Source of the DNA: G965197675 sp965197675 | GTDB taxonomy: Bacteria; Chloroflexota; Dehalococcoidia; Plut-88900 | Length of the DNA: 64,000 nucleotides | Direction: 5' to 3' | Assembly: GCA_965197675.1 (NCBI GenBank) | Contig: OZ240221.1 | Location: forward strand, 1,054,001-1,118,000 | Shown: in pieces, positions 8,774 to 19,300 of the stretch | Layout of the letters: each line of letters opens with the position of its first letter | Position numbering within the stretch: the first letter of the stretch is position 1 | Notes under the pieces: generated by a model | What the model was told of the DNA's origin: nothing | The model's input: only the letters and a program-made list of their open reading frames with translations | The model's database searches: none | Position numbers and translations under genes: made by a program

Positions 8774-10813
8774 TCAATCTCCTAGTGCCTTCAATAGAGC
8801 CTCTCTCGCATCTGCGTAGTAGATGATACTCAGCTTAGTCGCCATGTCATCAGACAGGTCATTTAACTGCTTCCGTGCTGAGATAGGGACTAGTAGCTGG
8901 ATCGCTCCCTTCTCAACCGCAAGCTCGGCGACGCTCACTGCGTTGTATACGGGGTCCAGCCCGCCTCCGAGATTCAGTCCTCCAACTGTTGCAAGGCCTC
9001 CTCTGAGGCTTTTCCCAAGCAGTGCACTACATAGTGCCAACAAAGCTGGAAGGCCGAGGAAAGCCCCTGTCCTTGAAGTGTCGAAGGCCCGGAGCTGTAC
9101 TGTGAACTCGTGGGCGCGCGGGTCGCGGTCCCCGACCAAGTCCTTGGCCTGCGTGGCCAGATTTCCCTGAGCATATCTGACGCTCTCTCTGAACGGACCA
9201 GGGGCAGGGACGTTGATGATCTTCACGCCCGAACCTGGCCTAACGTTCACCTCGATACGATAGAGACCTTCATTGTCATCCGGCCCGCCGGGGCTGATAG
9301 CCCAGACTTGTCCGGGCGGAAGTGGGTCTGTCCCAATCGCATCGTCGCTCTGGAGTTCGGGAGTAGGGACGAACCGTTCAACTCCATCCTCGCCCATCGT
9401 GTAGCTGAAGTGGGTATTCCTAAATTCGGCGCTGCCGATCCGCTTCTGCTGTTCCTTAACTCGTCGACGACACTCAAGGGCTAAGCGAACCGCCCACTCA
9501 ATGTCTTCGTCTGGAATCGCTGCTTCCCGGTTAGGGTGGAGGAGCTTCAGTAGACCGTCCAAAGTCCGATTCACTGCTGTGGTATCCCGGCCGCTGAGAG
9601 CACCGCCATAGTGGACTTGGCCCTGAATGGAGGACAGCCTGTTTTCAGATCGCAACTGGGACCAGCAGTCAGATAGGAAGTCGTTCACCAGGCCAAAGTG
9701 GTCTGTGAAGTATGATCGGTCCAACTTCGGTACGTCCCACCCTGGCAGATAGGCATGAATACGATCCATGAAAGCGGTGTCATGCCGCATCTCAGGAGGC
9801 AGGGGTTCCAGCAGGTGCCCAATCCGTTGCTGGTGTTCGACATCGACCTCAAAGTTACCCACGAATACCAAACTGCCGTTTGCCCTTATGCTTTCCCAAC
9901 CCCTGCTGAACTCCCCGGATTCCATGTAGCCCTTCATGATGTTGACGCCATCCTTCTGGTCGAAGGAAACACCGGAGATCTCGTCGAAGCAGACGACATC
10001 GTACTGGGCAACCAGGCCACGCTGGCCCGTTGCATTGTTCACGAACATGCGAGCAACCGTTGCCTTGCCCCCGGAGATCAAGTGAGAAGCAGGGGATATT
10101 TGCTGATAAAGATGAGACTTGCCAGTACCACGAGGGCCAAGTTCAACCATGTTGTAGTTGCGGTCAACGAAAGGGACCATCCGCAGTATCAGGATTTCCT
10201 GAGCGCGTGGGCTGAGCGCAGACGGCTCGAAGCCAACGCTTCTCAGCAGCAAGTGTTTCCATTGCTCGGTGGAGAATGCCCTACGCCCAGCAGCGAGATC
10301 GTCCAGCATCCCACGCTTGGAGAGTTGGATCGGACGAAGGGCCTCAATTCCGAAGGGCCTCCCACCATTCTCCTCTGCCACGGTTGCGTCGTAGGTAAGC
10401 TCTAGCTCAGCGTAGAACCCACCAGTAAGCATGCGCTCGTGGGCGGAAACAAGCTCAGCAGAGATACGAACGTCGTTTAGCCTCAGACTTGGAAGAGTGG
10501 CCATGTAGGAATCGGAACGTGCGTCTAGCCGGGCGGTGATGATGTCTATGAGCTTGACGGAACCAAGCTCCCGGGCACGTGACTTGAAGAGTTCCTCCTC
10601 CCCGGCCCTTACGGTCCGGTACGCCATCTGCGATTCGACGATGTTCAGTCCCTCTTGTATTTCCGTCTCGTCTGTGCTTGCGCAGTACCTACCTAGCAGG
10701 AACTCAGCCACGTATTCGGGGACAGGGTATCTACCCTTGAATGACCGAGCGAGGTCCTTACGGACCACGTAGCCTTCGAAGGCTTGGGCCGCTAGCTGGT
10801 CAAGTTCATCCAT
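8774..10813 (-). CDS. brxL: BREX Lon-like AAA+ protein BrxL
   Basis: The product is 679 aa from the ATG at 10813 (MDELDQLAAQAFEG, matching how BrxL proteins begin); a TTG at 10843 would add ten residues and overlap pglZ. An N-terminal region ending VPEYVAEFLLGRYC is followed by an AAA+ domain with Walker A GPRGTGKSHLYQ and Walker B VVCFDEISGVSF, then a C-terminal Lon-protease-like fold (about 570-679). The canonical Lon catalytic serine context is not evident: the equivalent stretch reads DTSRTGAFLGLPALLALCSA. This agrees with the view that BrxL is a DNA-acting AAA+ machine rather than a protease. BrxL is needed for phage exclusion in type 1 BREX. It follows pglZ closely in the operon. Confidence 0.92.
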   Translation of the reverse strand: MDELDQLAAQAFEGYVVRKDLARSFKGRYPVPEYVAEFLLGRYCASTDETEIQEGLNIVESQMAYRTVRAGEEELFKSRARELGSVKLIDIITARLDARSDSYMATLPSLRLNDVRISAELVSAHERMLTGGFYAELELTYDATVAEENGGRPFGIEALRPIQLSKRGMLDDLAAGRRAFSTEQWKHLLLRSVGFEPSALSPRAQEILILRMVPFVDRNYNMVELGPRGTGKSHLYQQISPASHLISGGKATVARMFVNNATGQRGLVAQYDVVCFDEISGVSFDQKDGVNIMKGYMESGEFSRGWESIRANGSLVFVGNFEVDVEHQQRIGHLLEPLPPEMRHDTAFMDRIHAYLPGWDVPKLDRSYFTDHFGLVNDFLSDCWSQLRSENRLSSIQGQVHYGGALSGRDTTAVNRTLDGLLKLLHPNREAAIPDEDIEWAVRLALECRRRVKEQQKRIGSAEFRNTHFSYTMGEDGVERFVPTPELQSDDAIGTDPLPPGQVWAISPGGPDDNEGLYRIEVNVRPGSGVKIINVPAPGPFRESVRYAQGNLATQAKDLVGDRDPRAHEFTVQLRAFDTSRTGAFLGLPALLALCSALLGKSLRGGLATVGGLNLGGGLDPVYNAVSVAELAVEKGAIQLLVPISARKQLNDLSDDMATKLSIIYYADAREALLKALGD

Positions 10814-10829
10814 GACGATTGTTACCAAC

Positions 10830-13157
10830 TCATGGACCCCCAACTATGGTGCTCTTCTGGGTAAGAACGGTACCGTCTGAACCAATTACGACTACCAGCG
10901 CCGCCTCTTCCTCGCGATCAGCGTCTTCGACCAAGAGAGACACTTCACCATCGCCACCAATCTCCTTCCCACCCGCCGTCAACGTGGTAGATGAGTCACC
11001 TCCCTTGGTGCGGATGTCTACATGCGCGCCAGTTGTTGACCCCTCAATTGCGATGTTGCATCGGAGCCGGCGCCACCGCACTTCACCAATTGACACTGTG
11101 GCACGGGACGCTCGCCCGGTGGCAGTCAGAATTGGCACCACGCACTCCTGTGGGCTGAGTCCGCCGTGCTCGTATTCCTTTCCAGCTTCGTAGCAGTGGA
11201 TACCCGGCGCTACGGCAATGCGGACCGCACGGTTCCAATGCCAAGATAGAACCAATTGGTCAGTCTGAGAGCCTTCCTTCAGCCGTGCGCAGCGACCCTT
11301 CCGTACCTCAGTGAGGTGCTCTGGCAACTCCACCTTGGGTAAGTCGCCGGGCATCAGCAACCACCCGTGATCGGTAATCACAACCACTTTCTGCCATCCA
11401 TGGTCCAGGAGACTCGCAATCCTTTCGGCAAGTCCTCGAAGCTCCCCGGCAGCGTGATGGGCGACCCTCCACCCATGAGTGTGACCATACTCGTCAATGC
11501 TTCCCGACTCCAACCAGGCGCGCCCGGCAATATCGCCAAGCTCTTCAGCTCCCAGGACCTGAAACCCCGCGTCGCCCACCACCCTTCGCAGTAGCTGAGC
11601 GGTGACCCTCGATCCGTTTGCCTTTACAACAGTTTCAAAGCCGTCACCCCCCACCAACTCCGAGGCCGCAGGGGAGATTGCAGGCTTCGCCGTAGCGGTT
11701 ACCGATGGCAGAGCCGTCAGACGTGGCTCCACGTCCACCTCGATTCCCTTTTGGTCCAACATCGTTCCAAGGCGATGTGCCAGATCGAACCGAAGACCAT
11801 CGACGAATAGCAGACACGTTCCGTTGGTCACCTCCGGCGGAGATTCCGCTTGGTAACCGTCTGGCTCGGACACAGCAATAGCATCCTGAAACGTCTCCAC
11901 GATGCTTTCTAGCCACGGGCGATACACTGTCCTCGCGGCAGAGCGGACGGCCCTGACATCTTCCATTCTCTCGACGGAGGCCAGTGCATCGAGGACAGCT
12001 AGGTCGGCAACCCATCCGTCCTCGGCATACTTCTGCATAATCTCCGATATCGACGTTCCCCATGCCATACTTTCGGTGACTCGCGCCATTGTCCCAAGAT
12101 GTTCTATGGCCTGGGCAAGAGGGGCAGACCCCAAGGAAGCCCATACCCATCTTCGCCGCTCGCCGTGGTTCTGCTCCAGTTCGAGAATCTTGCGCCGAGC
12201 AGCATCAGAGTCTAGGCCCGACAAGCCGACCAAGGCATCACGAAGAACTGTCTCTGCTGCTTCGTTGTTCTGGGGCCACGATTCTGAGTGGTCAAGAAGC
12301 GGCAAAGTCATCTGGGGTTTGGCTTCTCGCAGCCGGTCAGGGATGGCTACGTAAGATGCGGGAGCTTCGGCGAAGCGGCGCCATACCATATCCCAATTGC
12401 CATATTGCTGCCCCAGCTTCTCGGCGGCTGTCACCTGGCCGTCCTTGTCCGGGTGGAAGTCGTAGTGACTTTCACACAGTGCCACGAATGCCGCCCACTC
12501 CTGGTCGGAGCACTCATCCCGGTATCCCTTGGGGTCATTTAGCCATCGAAGCACGTTCTTCACGTTATCGGGGTGGATCAATCCGTCCAGATAGAAGGCC
12601 CGTATTGGAGCGGCCCGATGGATAGCCTCGATGGGCTCTACCGCCAGCTTCAGAAGGGAACGCTGGAGCGCCTCTCTGGTACCCTGGTCTCCCTCTACCC
12701 TTATGCCAAGCCCGCCTTCCCTGCTCTGTAGGAATGCGTTGACAGTCCAGTCTCGGCCGTTCTTCTGGCTCCACAGCACACCCCGGTATTGCAGCTCTGC
12801 CAAGGGCTGCAATACCACTGGACAGGTCTCCAACGCCCGCATGTCCTGTCGGGAGTAGCCTGGCAGGTAGAGTATGGGCACCTTCCCCTCTTGCAGGCCA
12901 GGGTGAGAAATCGTGCGGGCAATAATGCACCTCAACCAATAGGCCGGGCCAGTTTGGTCGTCCGGGGCATACTTGCCTAAGACAAAAAGAGGCAACCGGT
13001 CCTTGAGTAGAGGCAGTAAATCCCCCCATTGCCGGGCCTCGTCCGTCCAAAGGACGGCAGCAGGGGGTACTTGATCCTGCCTGTTGTGTGAACTCGCACC
13101 CTCAATCGCGTCGGCCAGAGCGTCAAGAAAGGTCCGAGTACGGTAGATAGTAGTCAT
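10830..13157 (-). CDS. pglZ: BREX alkaline-phosphatase-fold protein PglZ
   Basis: The product is 775 aa. The PglZ phosphatase-superfamily core is visible as CLLFVDGLRFDLAHRLG (metal-binding D, about 447-463), VVVITDHGWLLMPG (about 595-610), and the histidine-containing EYEHGGLSPQECVVPIL near residue 680. The last ~80 residues form a beta-rich tail. PglZ is found in every BREX type and is thought to interact with the methyltransferase and BrxC; its substrate is not established. The start overlaps the pglX stop by 4 bp (ATGA, 13154-13157), so translation is probably coupled. The stop lies 17 bp before the chosen brxL ATG. Confidence 0.93.
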   Translation of the reverse strand: MTTIYRTRTFLDALADAIEGASSHNRQDQVPPAAVLWTDEARQWGDLLPLLKDRLPLFVLGKYAPDDQTGPAYWLRCIIARTISHPGLQEGKVPILYLPGYSRQDMRALETCPVVLQPLAELQYRGVLWSQKNGRDWTVNAFLQSREGGLGIRVEGDQGTREALQRSLLKLAVEPIEAIHRAAPIRAFYLDGLIHPDNVKNVLRWLNDPKGYRDECSDQEWAAFVALCESHYDFHPDKDGQVTAAEKLGQQYGNWDMVWRRFAEAPASYVAIPDRLREAKPQMTLPLLDHSESWPQNNEAAETVLRDALVGLSGLDSDAARRKILELEQNHGERRRWVWASLGSAPLAQAIEHLGTMARVTESMAWGTSISEIMQKYAEDGWVADLAVLDALASVERMEDVRAVRSAARTVYRPWLESIVETFQDAIAVSEPDGYQAESPPEVTNGTCLLFVDGLRFDLAHRLGTMLDQKGIEVDVEPRLTALPSVTATAKPAISPAASELVGGDGFETVVKANGSRVTAQLLRRVVGDAGFQVLGAEELGDIAGRAWLESGSIDEYGHTHGWRVAHHAAGELRGLAERIASLLDHGWQKVVVITDHGWLLMPGDLPKVELPEHLTEVRKGRCARLKEGSQTDQLVLSWHWNRAVRIAVAPGIHCYEAGKEYEHGGLSPQECVVPILTATGRASRATVSIGEVRWRRLRCNIAIEGSTTGAHVDIRTKGGDSSTTLTAGGKEIGGDGEVSLLVEDADREEEAALVVVIGSDGTVLTQKSTIVGGP

Positions 13158-16100
13158 GCCGTCTTCGCCTCCCTAGCCGCGCGCTTCTTTTGCAAGGTAA
13201 GGGGAGGGATAAGATCGTTTATACGCTCGGAGCCGTCAGCGTTGCGCCCGCGGTCCTTCTTCCAATTCACGTTCACCCGGCTTCGCAGCACGCCAGCCCT
13301 AACGAACGGCCTGATGTTGAGCCGCACGCCATCGTTTAGGTCAGGATTCCAACCGATGGGCTGTTCATCTAAAGGCTTCCACCGCACATAGATGTCGTAG
13401 GGCGGCTCCCCGTCACGTATGGCTTCGAGCTTCCCTTGCAGTTCCAGAGCAGCTACCAGCCGAGCGCTAGCCCCCGGTGCGCCAGACTCTTCGGCGGATC
13501 GCTGGGTCCGAACCCACTCACCCAGGTAGGTGTAGATGAGCTTGTTCAGGTTGGCCGCATCCAGCTTATGGTAGTTCGCCAGAATCGAGAATCCGTCTCT
13601 TCTACCATCCCAGATGTGCCAGATGAATGGGCGATGGTGGAACAACTTGCAGTGCTGCTCGAAGAAGCCATCGTGGAGCCAGGCGTCGAGGCCTTTGTCA
13701 GTGAAGCCGACCTGGCGTAGCAACTCGGTCTGTTGCCCGGCCGACCAATCGTCCCCGTAGGAAGCCGCCAAGAACCGGCGCAACCGCTCCACAGCGGGTT
13801 CTTGGCCAGCCAAGGATGCAAACGGAAGAATTCCATCTGGCAAGGCGTAGCGAGAAAGACCATCCACTTCCTTTTGGGGCCACTGATATCCCAAGAGCCT
13901 TGCGACAGCAACCTGTAGCGGCGCCGTGCTCTCGGCAGGGCCGCCCTCAAATAACCATTGAGTAGGATCGTTTGAGCACGGTTCGGGCAGACCGCTGGGC
14001 CATCGTTCCTTCGCAACGGACTGCCAGCGTTCCAAATCGAATGGCACTTTGACCAACGTCGCGTTGGTCACTTTGATAGTCGTATCGATCCGACGAACTG
14101 CTGCGTTAAACTCTGTCGAGGAGCAGAACGACCAGATCGCGGGCAACTTATCAGGTTCATTCGGAACTATCACAGCCACGTTGGTGTCGAACTTATCGCC
14201 CCTGTATAGGGTTGCGGGCAAGTCTTCCATTTGCCCGATGGCCACGCCATCCCGTCCCCAGGCGTCCCTTCCACGGACGTAAGAGGAGCCGGCTTGTATT
14301 GCTTCCTGAAGACGTGTCCACCACAACACTTTTGAACGCCCGCCGTACAACGACGTTTTTTCGGGACTGCCCGCCCAAAACTCCCACTGCTTTAGATCTG
14401 ACACTTCCCAGAACAACCTGCCGTATCGAGGGAGGTCCGCTGGAGAAATACCTTGCAACGATGCGGCGTACACTGACAGTAGAGTGGACGCATCTTCAAC
14501 CTGTAAGGAAATCCTGGAATCTGGGTTTCTCTCCTGTGACTTTTGCGGAACATACATGATTTGCCCATCCGCAAGTAGCAGAGCTTTCTGGTCGATACCC
14601 CTCGCCTGAGAGGCATTTATTCCAGCGGTTATGGCGTCAGGTTCAGGTATCTCATCACTGGCAATGACCAAGGCTACGTTGACTATCGCTCCGCCGATAG
14701 TCTCGAAGGCTGAGGAACCCAATCTCGCCACGATGTGCAACTCTTGTTCCCGAAGAAGCGACTGTCGCAACTTCGTATACGATGTGAGGAACATCCAGTT
14801 CTGCGGCGTGACCACGGCAATAGCCCCGCTCGGGTGGCAGAACGAACGGCATCGTTCTAGGAATGCTGTGGCCAAGTCCGCCTTCGCTTCTCTGTGACTC
14901 AACTCAATGAAGTCTCTGAGTACGTCTCCCTGCTTGCCACGCGCTAGGTACGGGACATTGGTTGCCACCAAAGTGTAATTGCCCGCCAGGAGTTTGGCGG
15001 CACGCGCAGCTCCCAGGGCGGCGCTCCCAAAGACCGCCGCAACCGGATCGTCAGCAGTCTCTTTTGCTAGGGCCCCTTCCAAAAGAGGCGCTACCTTCTC
15101 GAAGTCAGGTGTGAACATCCGCTCCCGGACGGGAACGTTCATCGGATCGACAAGGCTACCGAGGTCTGGCCCATTTACGAAGAGACCGTGCAGCCTCTCC
15201 AAGGTCTGCCGCATGTTGGCATCATGGCTTGCGAGCCTTGTCCATACTTCAAGCTGTCCACGGACCGCTATGCCTGAACATGCGACGTTCAGGGGAGGCA
15301 GTTCGCGGTAGTCCCCAACCTTCCATGCTGCGAACGCGAGTGAAAAGGCAGCGATCTGCACGCAGCGGGGGTCTATCTCCAGTCCGAACAGATTGTCACG
15401 AAGAACGGCGTCAGCAGCCTCGGTATCGCCCAGTCCCTCCTCCTCCATCCGCATTCGACGGAGCATCTCAAACGCAACTAGCAGGAAGTGGCCCGAGCCA
15501 CAGCACGGGTCGATCACGGTTACTTGTGCGGCTCGCTCCGGCCAGGCCGCAAAGGCGCCGGCTGCCGGGGTCCCATCTCCCCGCAACCGAAGATACTTGA
15601 AGTCCTTCACAATAGAACTGTCAGGGTGACGAGTGGCCCACCATGCACCCAGGGAGTTCTCCAGTAGGAACCGCACCATGTAGTCCTCGGTGAAGAGCTG
15701 CGAGTAGGCGGCTAGGTCCAGCTTTTCGATCTTTCGCCCGCTGCCGCTGACCTTCTTCTTCTTCTTCGACTGCCAGAATTGATACACCCAGCCTAGGCCA
15801 TCGTCGGACGTGAATACTGGATTGGGGAGAGTGCTCAGCATGGCCTCAAGCGAGGAGCGGCCTTCAGGAGCAAAAGTGACCTGTCCGCTGGGGTCGTCGG
15901 AGGGAAAGATGCCGGGCAGCATGTTACCTGCGTACCGGGCGGCTGTTGCCCACCGGTCCGGGTCCCCCTCTTCCGCAGCCAACTCCTCGCATTCCTCCAG
16001 AGTGACGGCTACCCTGGTGGGGTGCATGAGCAGGTCGTTCTCTGCCAGGAATAGGGGGAACAGCATCCGATGCCACTGCACGTAAGCGACCTCTTCGACG

Positions 16101-16324
16101 AGCAAGTCGAATCCGGTGGACTGGCTGCCGGAACCCAGTTGGCGGGCCTTTGCCCGCAGCGCATTACGAAGTGCCCTTTGCTCACTCGTGAGCGTTTCGA
16201 ACGCCCTTTGTTGATTGACCGCCAAAACCTCTAGGGCGGCGCGCGCGGCATCCTCGGCTTCCTCGCGTGCCGCAATGATAGCCTTCTCCAAGGCAGACCT
16301 CAGAGTGGATTCTAGCGATGCCAT
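13154..16324 (-). CDS. pglX: BREX adenine-specific DNA methyltransferase PglX
   Basis: The product is 1056 aa. SAM-binding motif I is VIDPCCGSGHFLLVAFEML (about 268-286), and the catalytic motif IV is VATNVPYLARGKQ, that is NVPY in place of the usual NPPY. The N-terminal third is alpha-helical and contains a lysine-rich stretch (QSKKKKKVSGSGRK); a C-terminal region of about 500 aa probably recognises the target. PglX methylates the N6 of adenine in a short asymmetric site, marking host DNA, and is needed for exclusion of unmodified phage. The start ATG is 16 bp after the brxC stop, and the stop overlaps pglZ. Confidence 0.93.
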   Translation of the reverse strand: MASLESTLRSALEKAIIAAREEAEDAARAALEVLAVNQQRAFETLTSEQRALRNALRAKARQLGSGSQSTGFDLLVEEVAYVQWHRMLFPLFLAENDLLMHPTRVAVTLEECEELAAEEGDPDRWATAARYAGNMLPGIFPSDDPSGQVTFAPEGRSSLEAMLSTLPNPVFTSDDGLGWVYQFWQSKKKKKVSGSGRKIEKLDLAAYSQLFTEDYMVRFLLENSLGAWWATRHPDSSIVKDFKYLRLRGDGTPAAGAFAAWPERAAQVTVIDPCCGSGHFLLVAFEMLRRMRMEEEGLGDTEAADAVLRDNLFGLEIDPRCVQIAAFSLAFAAWKVGDYRELPPLNVACSGIAVRGQLEVWTRLASHDANMRQTLERLHGLFVNGPDLGSLVDPMNVPVRERMFTPDFEKVAPLLEGALAKETADDPVAAVFGSAALGAARAAKLLAGNYTLVATNVPYLARGKQGDVLRDFIELSHREAKADLATAFLERCRSFCHPSGAIAVVTPQNWMFLTSYTKLRQSLLREQELHIVARLGSSAFETIGGAIVNVALVIASDEIPEPDAITAGINASQARGIDQKALLLADGQIMYVPQKSQERNPDSRISLQVEDASTLLSVYAASLQGISPADLPRYGRLFWEVSDLKQWEFWAGSPEKTSLYGGRSKVLWWTRLQEAIQAGSSYVRGRDAWGRDGVAIGQMEDLPATLYRGDKFDTNVAVIVPNEPDKLPAIWSFCSSTEFNAAVRRIDTTIKVTNATLVKVPFDLERWQSVAKERWPSGLPEPCSNDPTQWLFEGGPAESTAPLQVAVARLLGYQWPQKEVDGLSRYALPDGILPFASLAGQEPAVERLRRFLAASYGDDWSAGQQTELLRQVGFTDKGLDAWLHDGFFEQHCKLFHHRPFIWHIWDGRRDGFSILANYHKLDAANLNKLIYTYLGEWVRTQRSAEESGAPGASARLVAALELQGKLEAIRDGEPPYDIYVRWKPLDEQPIGWNPDLNDGVRLNIRPFVRAGVLRSRVNVNWKKDRGRNADGSERINDLIPPLTLQKKRAAREAKTA

Positions 16325-16340
16325 CTTCTGATTCTTACCT

Positions 16341-19300
16341 CTAGGGGATGATCACAGGGTGTTCATCTACCTGGGCCAACAGCTGTACCCTCAATTGTTG
16401 GATGTAGTCTTCTACGTCTTCACGGCTATTCAGGGTTGCTGGAGTGGGTCGGACCGTGACCGCCTTCGGTGCCAGCAGACGGGCGGCCTCCTCTCTCGCC
16501 TGAGCTATTTTTGTTCTCAGGGCCAAGAGTCGGTCATCCCAGTCCTGTAAGCTGGAATCTTCAAGACAGGCCATAAGCGCCTGATCGGTGCCAATGGCGA
16601 GATCGGGAATCGGGCCTAGCCCGTTCGATGCCAGAATCCTAGCTCCATCCCCAGGCTGCAACTTCAGCCAGTCATCAGACTTCTCCAGTTCAGACACCTC
16701 TTGGTCGCGCTCCCTGCGTAGACGTTCGTGTGCTTCAGAAACCGTCTTTCTCAGGGCAGTTGTCACTTTGCTGAGAAGCGGTGGGAGGGGGTTAGGGTCA
16801 GTGAGTAGAGAGCGTTGGGACCGAATCGCTTCCATCTGAGGTTTCAATTCTGTAGCAACGGGCAATGTGCGAGCATGGTGCTGAAGCCTCTCAAGGCGGT
16901 GCCACTCTGGCAGGCGTTCTTGTGTAGCCTCGCCAGCCGCCGACCAATCCCTATGGGTGTCGATGAGGGTGTCCGACTTTTCAGCCACTCCGACAATCTG
17001 ACGGTTCCCAGCCAATTCCCGAAGCTCCCTCACTATAGCGGTGTCCGGCTGTGCGGGAAGGGGTGCCTCCCCACCGGCAGCCTGGGCTTCGCTCTGGAGG
17101 CGCTCCAAGATCACCATCACAGCCTCAGCTTCCTCTCCGCTCTTTGCTGGAAGGCCCATCGCTGACGCCACCTTGCGAACCTCTATCCGCTGGGCAGCAG
17201 ACACGACGACCCCCTCGCTGAAAAAATCGGCAACTCCTATTTGTTGCTGGTTCAGGTCCTTGGCAGTCATAGGCTGCCCGCTGCGAGCGGCCCGCAAGAA
17301 CCCTCCTGCAAGCAGTGCCAAGAGAGCACCATCAACGGCGTCGCGCGACCACCCGTAAGGTGGGTCCGAAAAGTGACGGCGTACGTCGGAACCCTTCTTT
17401 CCCGCACCCCCGATAAAGCTCCTAATCTCTTGGCACACGGGATGTTTTTCTACGTCGGAAGAGTACCCGAGGGTTGAAAGGGCATCGGCAGCGCCTTGCA
17501 ATGCCCTGGTTACCACTCTGTTCCAGTCGCTCTGGTCCGCGTCTGAAAACTTGGGGAACAGCCTCGTCAGGGCTGCCTCGACGGCCTGTCCAATGGCCTC
17601 AGGAAAGGACGCGGCAATGACTTCGTTACCGCCTCCTTGGTAGACCCGTGCGTTTCTGATGATGTTGTCCACGAGGTCGCTGACATGTTTTCCTTCGACA
17701 TCTATACGGGACTGCATTGCTCCTCTTGCTTCGATCCCTGCGCTGGTCTGCGGAGCCGCGCGAGTGCTGACAGTCTCCTCAGCCGCACGGAGTCGACCGA
17801 TAGTCTGTCGCATCTCATCGGCTTCAAGTCTCGGTAGGAATACGAACACGGTAGGGTTGTCTACCCCCGCCTGCCTAGCCTCCTCACGCACGGACCCGAG
17901 GGCCGTTGACCATTCATCTTGTACCCACAGGGGAACGCTGCTTCCGTCTGTTGCTGGCCTCTCCGAGCCTAGGTGCATTTCGTACTTGCGAGGCGTCCTA
18001 GTGGCTCCCTGTAGGAAAGTGAGCCCCTTCAGAGCTGTGGCGAGAGCTTCTCTCACAGCCGTTTCACGCTCGGCGGCCATCCGAACATCATCGCCGAGAA
18101 CCCGGGACAGGCGGCTTCGGTAGTCCGTCTCCCATTCGATGCTCTCCGGAGTCTGGAGCCGGTATTCGCCATCGAATAGGATCAAAGTCCCTTTCTCTAC
18201 GAGGTCCTTGAGAACAACCGGGACTCGTTGACGCAGAGATGCGCTTCCAGCGGTTAGGTCATCTACCACCAGATCGGCCAGAGCATCCGAGGTGGCTCGA
18301 ACTCCCGTTGCCAATGGACCTTCGTCTCGCGGAAGCTTGCCTACCATGAAAATCAGAGCGCAAAGGCGGGACCTAAGTTTGCCGTCCTCAGTGCCATCGT
18401 CTAACTCGCGGATCACGGTTGCCACGTCACGCGGAAGGATGGCGCTCTGAAGCATCTCGGTCTCTATTTGCCAGTAAATTGCATCCGCCGGTGCAACTGT
18501 GCCCAGCGGCTTTGCTGCAACCTCACGGGTAGTGTCATGGACGATGCGTAGTTGCGTTCTCAACTGTCCGGCAGTCCCCGCACTATCGACTGACCGCAAC
18601 ATCCGCTCCCACAGACGCCGCCGCACGGGGAGTATCGGGTAGTCAGCTACACGGTCCTGGATATCGCTGGGCTGGGGGCCGATTCTTGTGCCCGCCAAGT
18701 GGCGGTCGATCTCACCACTGGCCGAATCGAGGGCACTCTTCACGGAAGCAACCTTCTCCGGCGTCTTTCGCAGGACCACTTCCCTAACCACCTTCTCTAC
18801 ATCGACGTCAGAAAGAGTCACACGTATCGAGAATCGGCCCTGGAGCTTCGAGAGTTCTGTATTGGCCTGAAGCGCCGACTGCCCGGTGCCAACGAAAAGG
18901 AGATGACTGCCGAATTGAGCGGCGCAGGCTTCGACAACGTTTTGTACATGGAGGGTTCGCTGCGAGTCGTTTCCGATAAACTGCTGGAGCTCGTCAAAAA
19001 CCAGCAGAGTAAGTGGTGGCTTGCCCGCAGCGGTGGACTGGAGCGAGAGCACGTCTTCAATAGCACTGTGCAGATCAGAATCGGATATGTCTGAGACATT
19101 CGGGTACTGTTCCCGAAGCAAAGTACGGACATCGGGTGGGCTGGATGCCAAACCCGGAATCGCTTCTAATAGGGATTCAGTCAGCACCGGCGAAACATAC
19201 ATATTCCTGAGTTCGTGGTTGAGAGTCTTGCTTCGCGCTTCAACTGCGGCGGCTACAGTGTCGTACCAGCCGTTTTGCTTGAGCCAAATGACCAGCCGAG

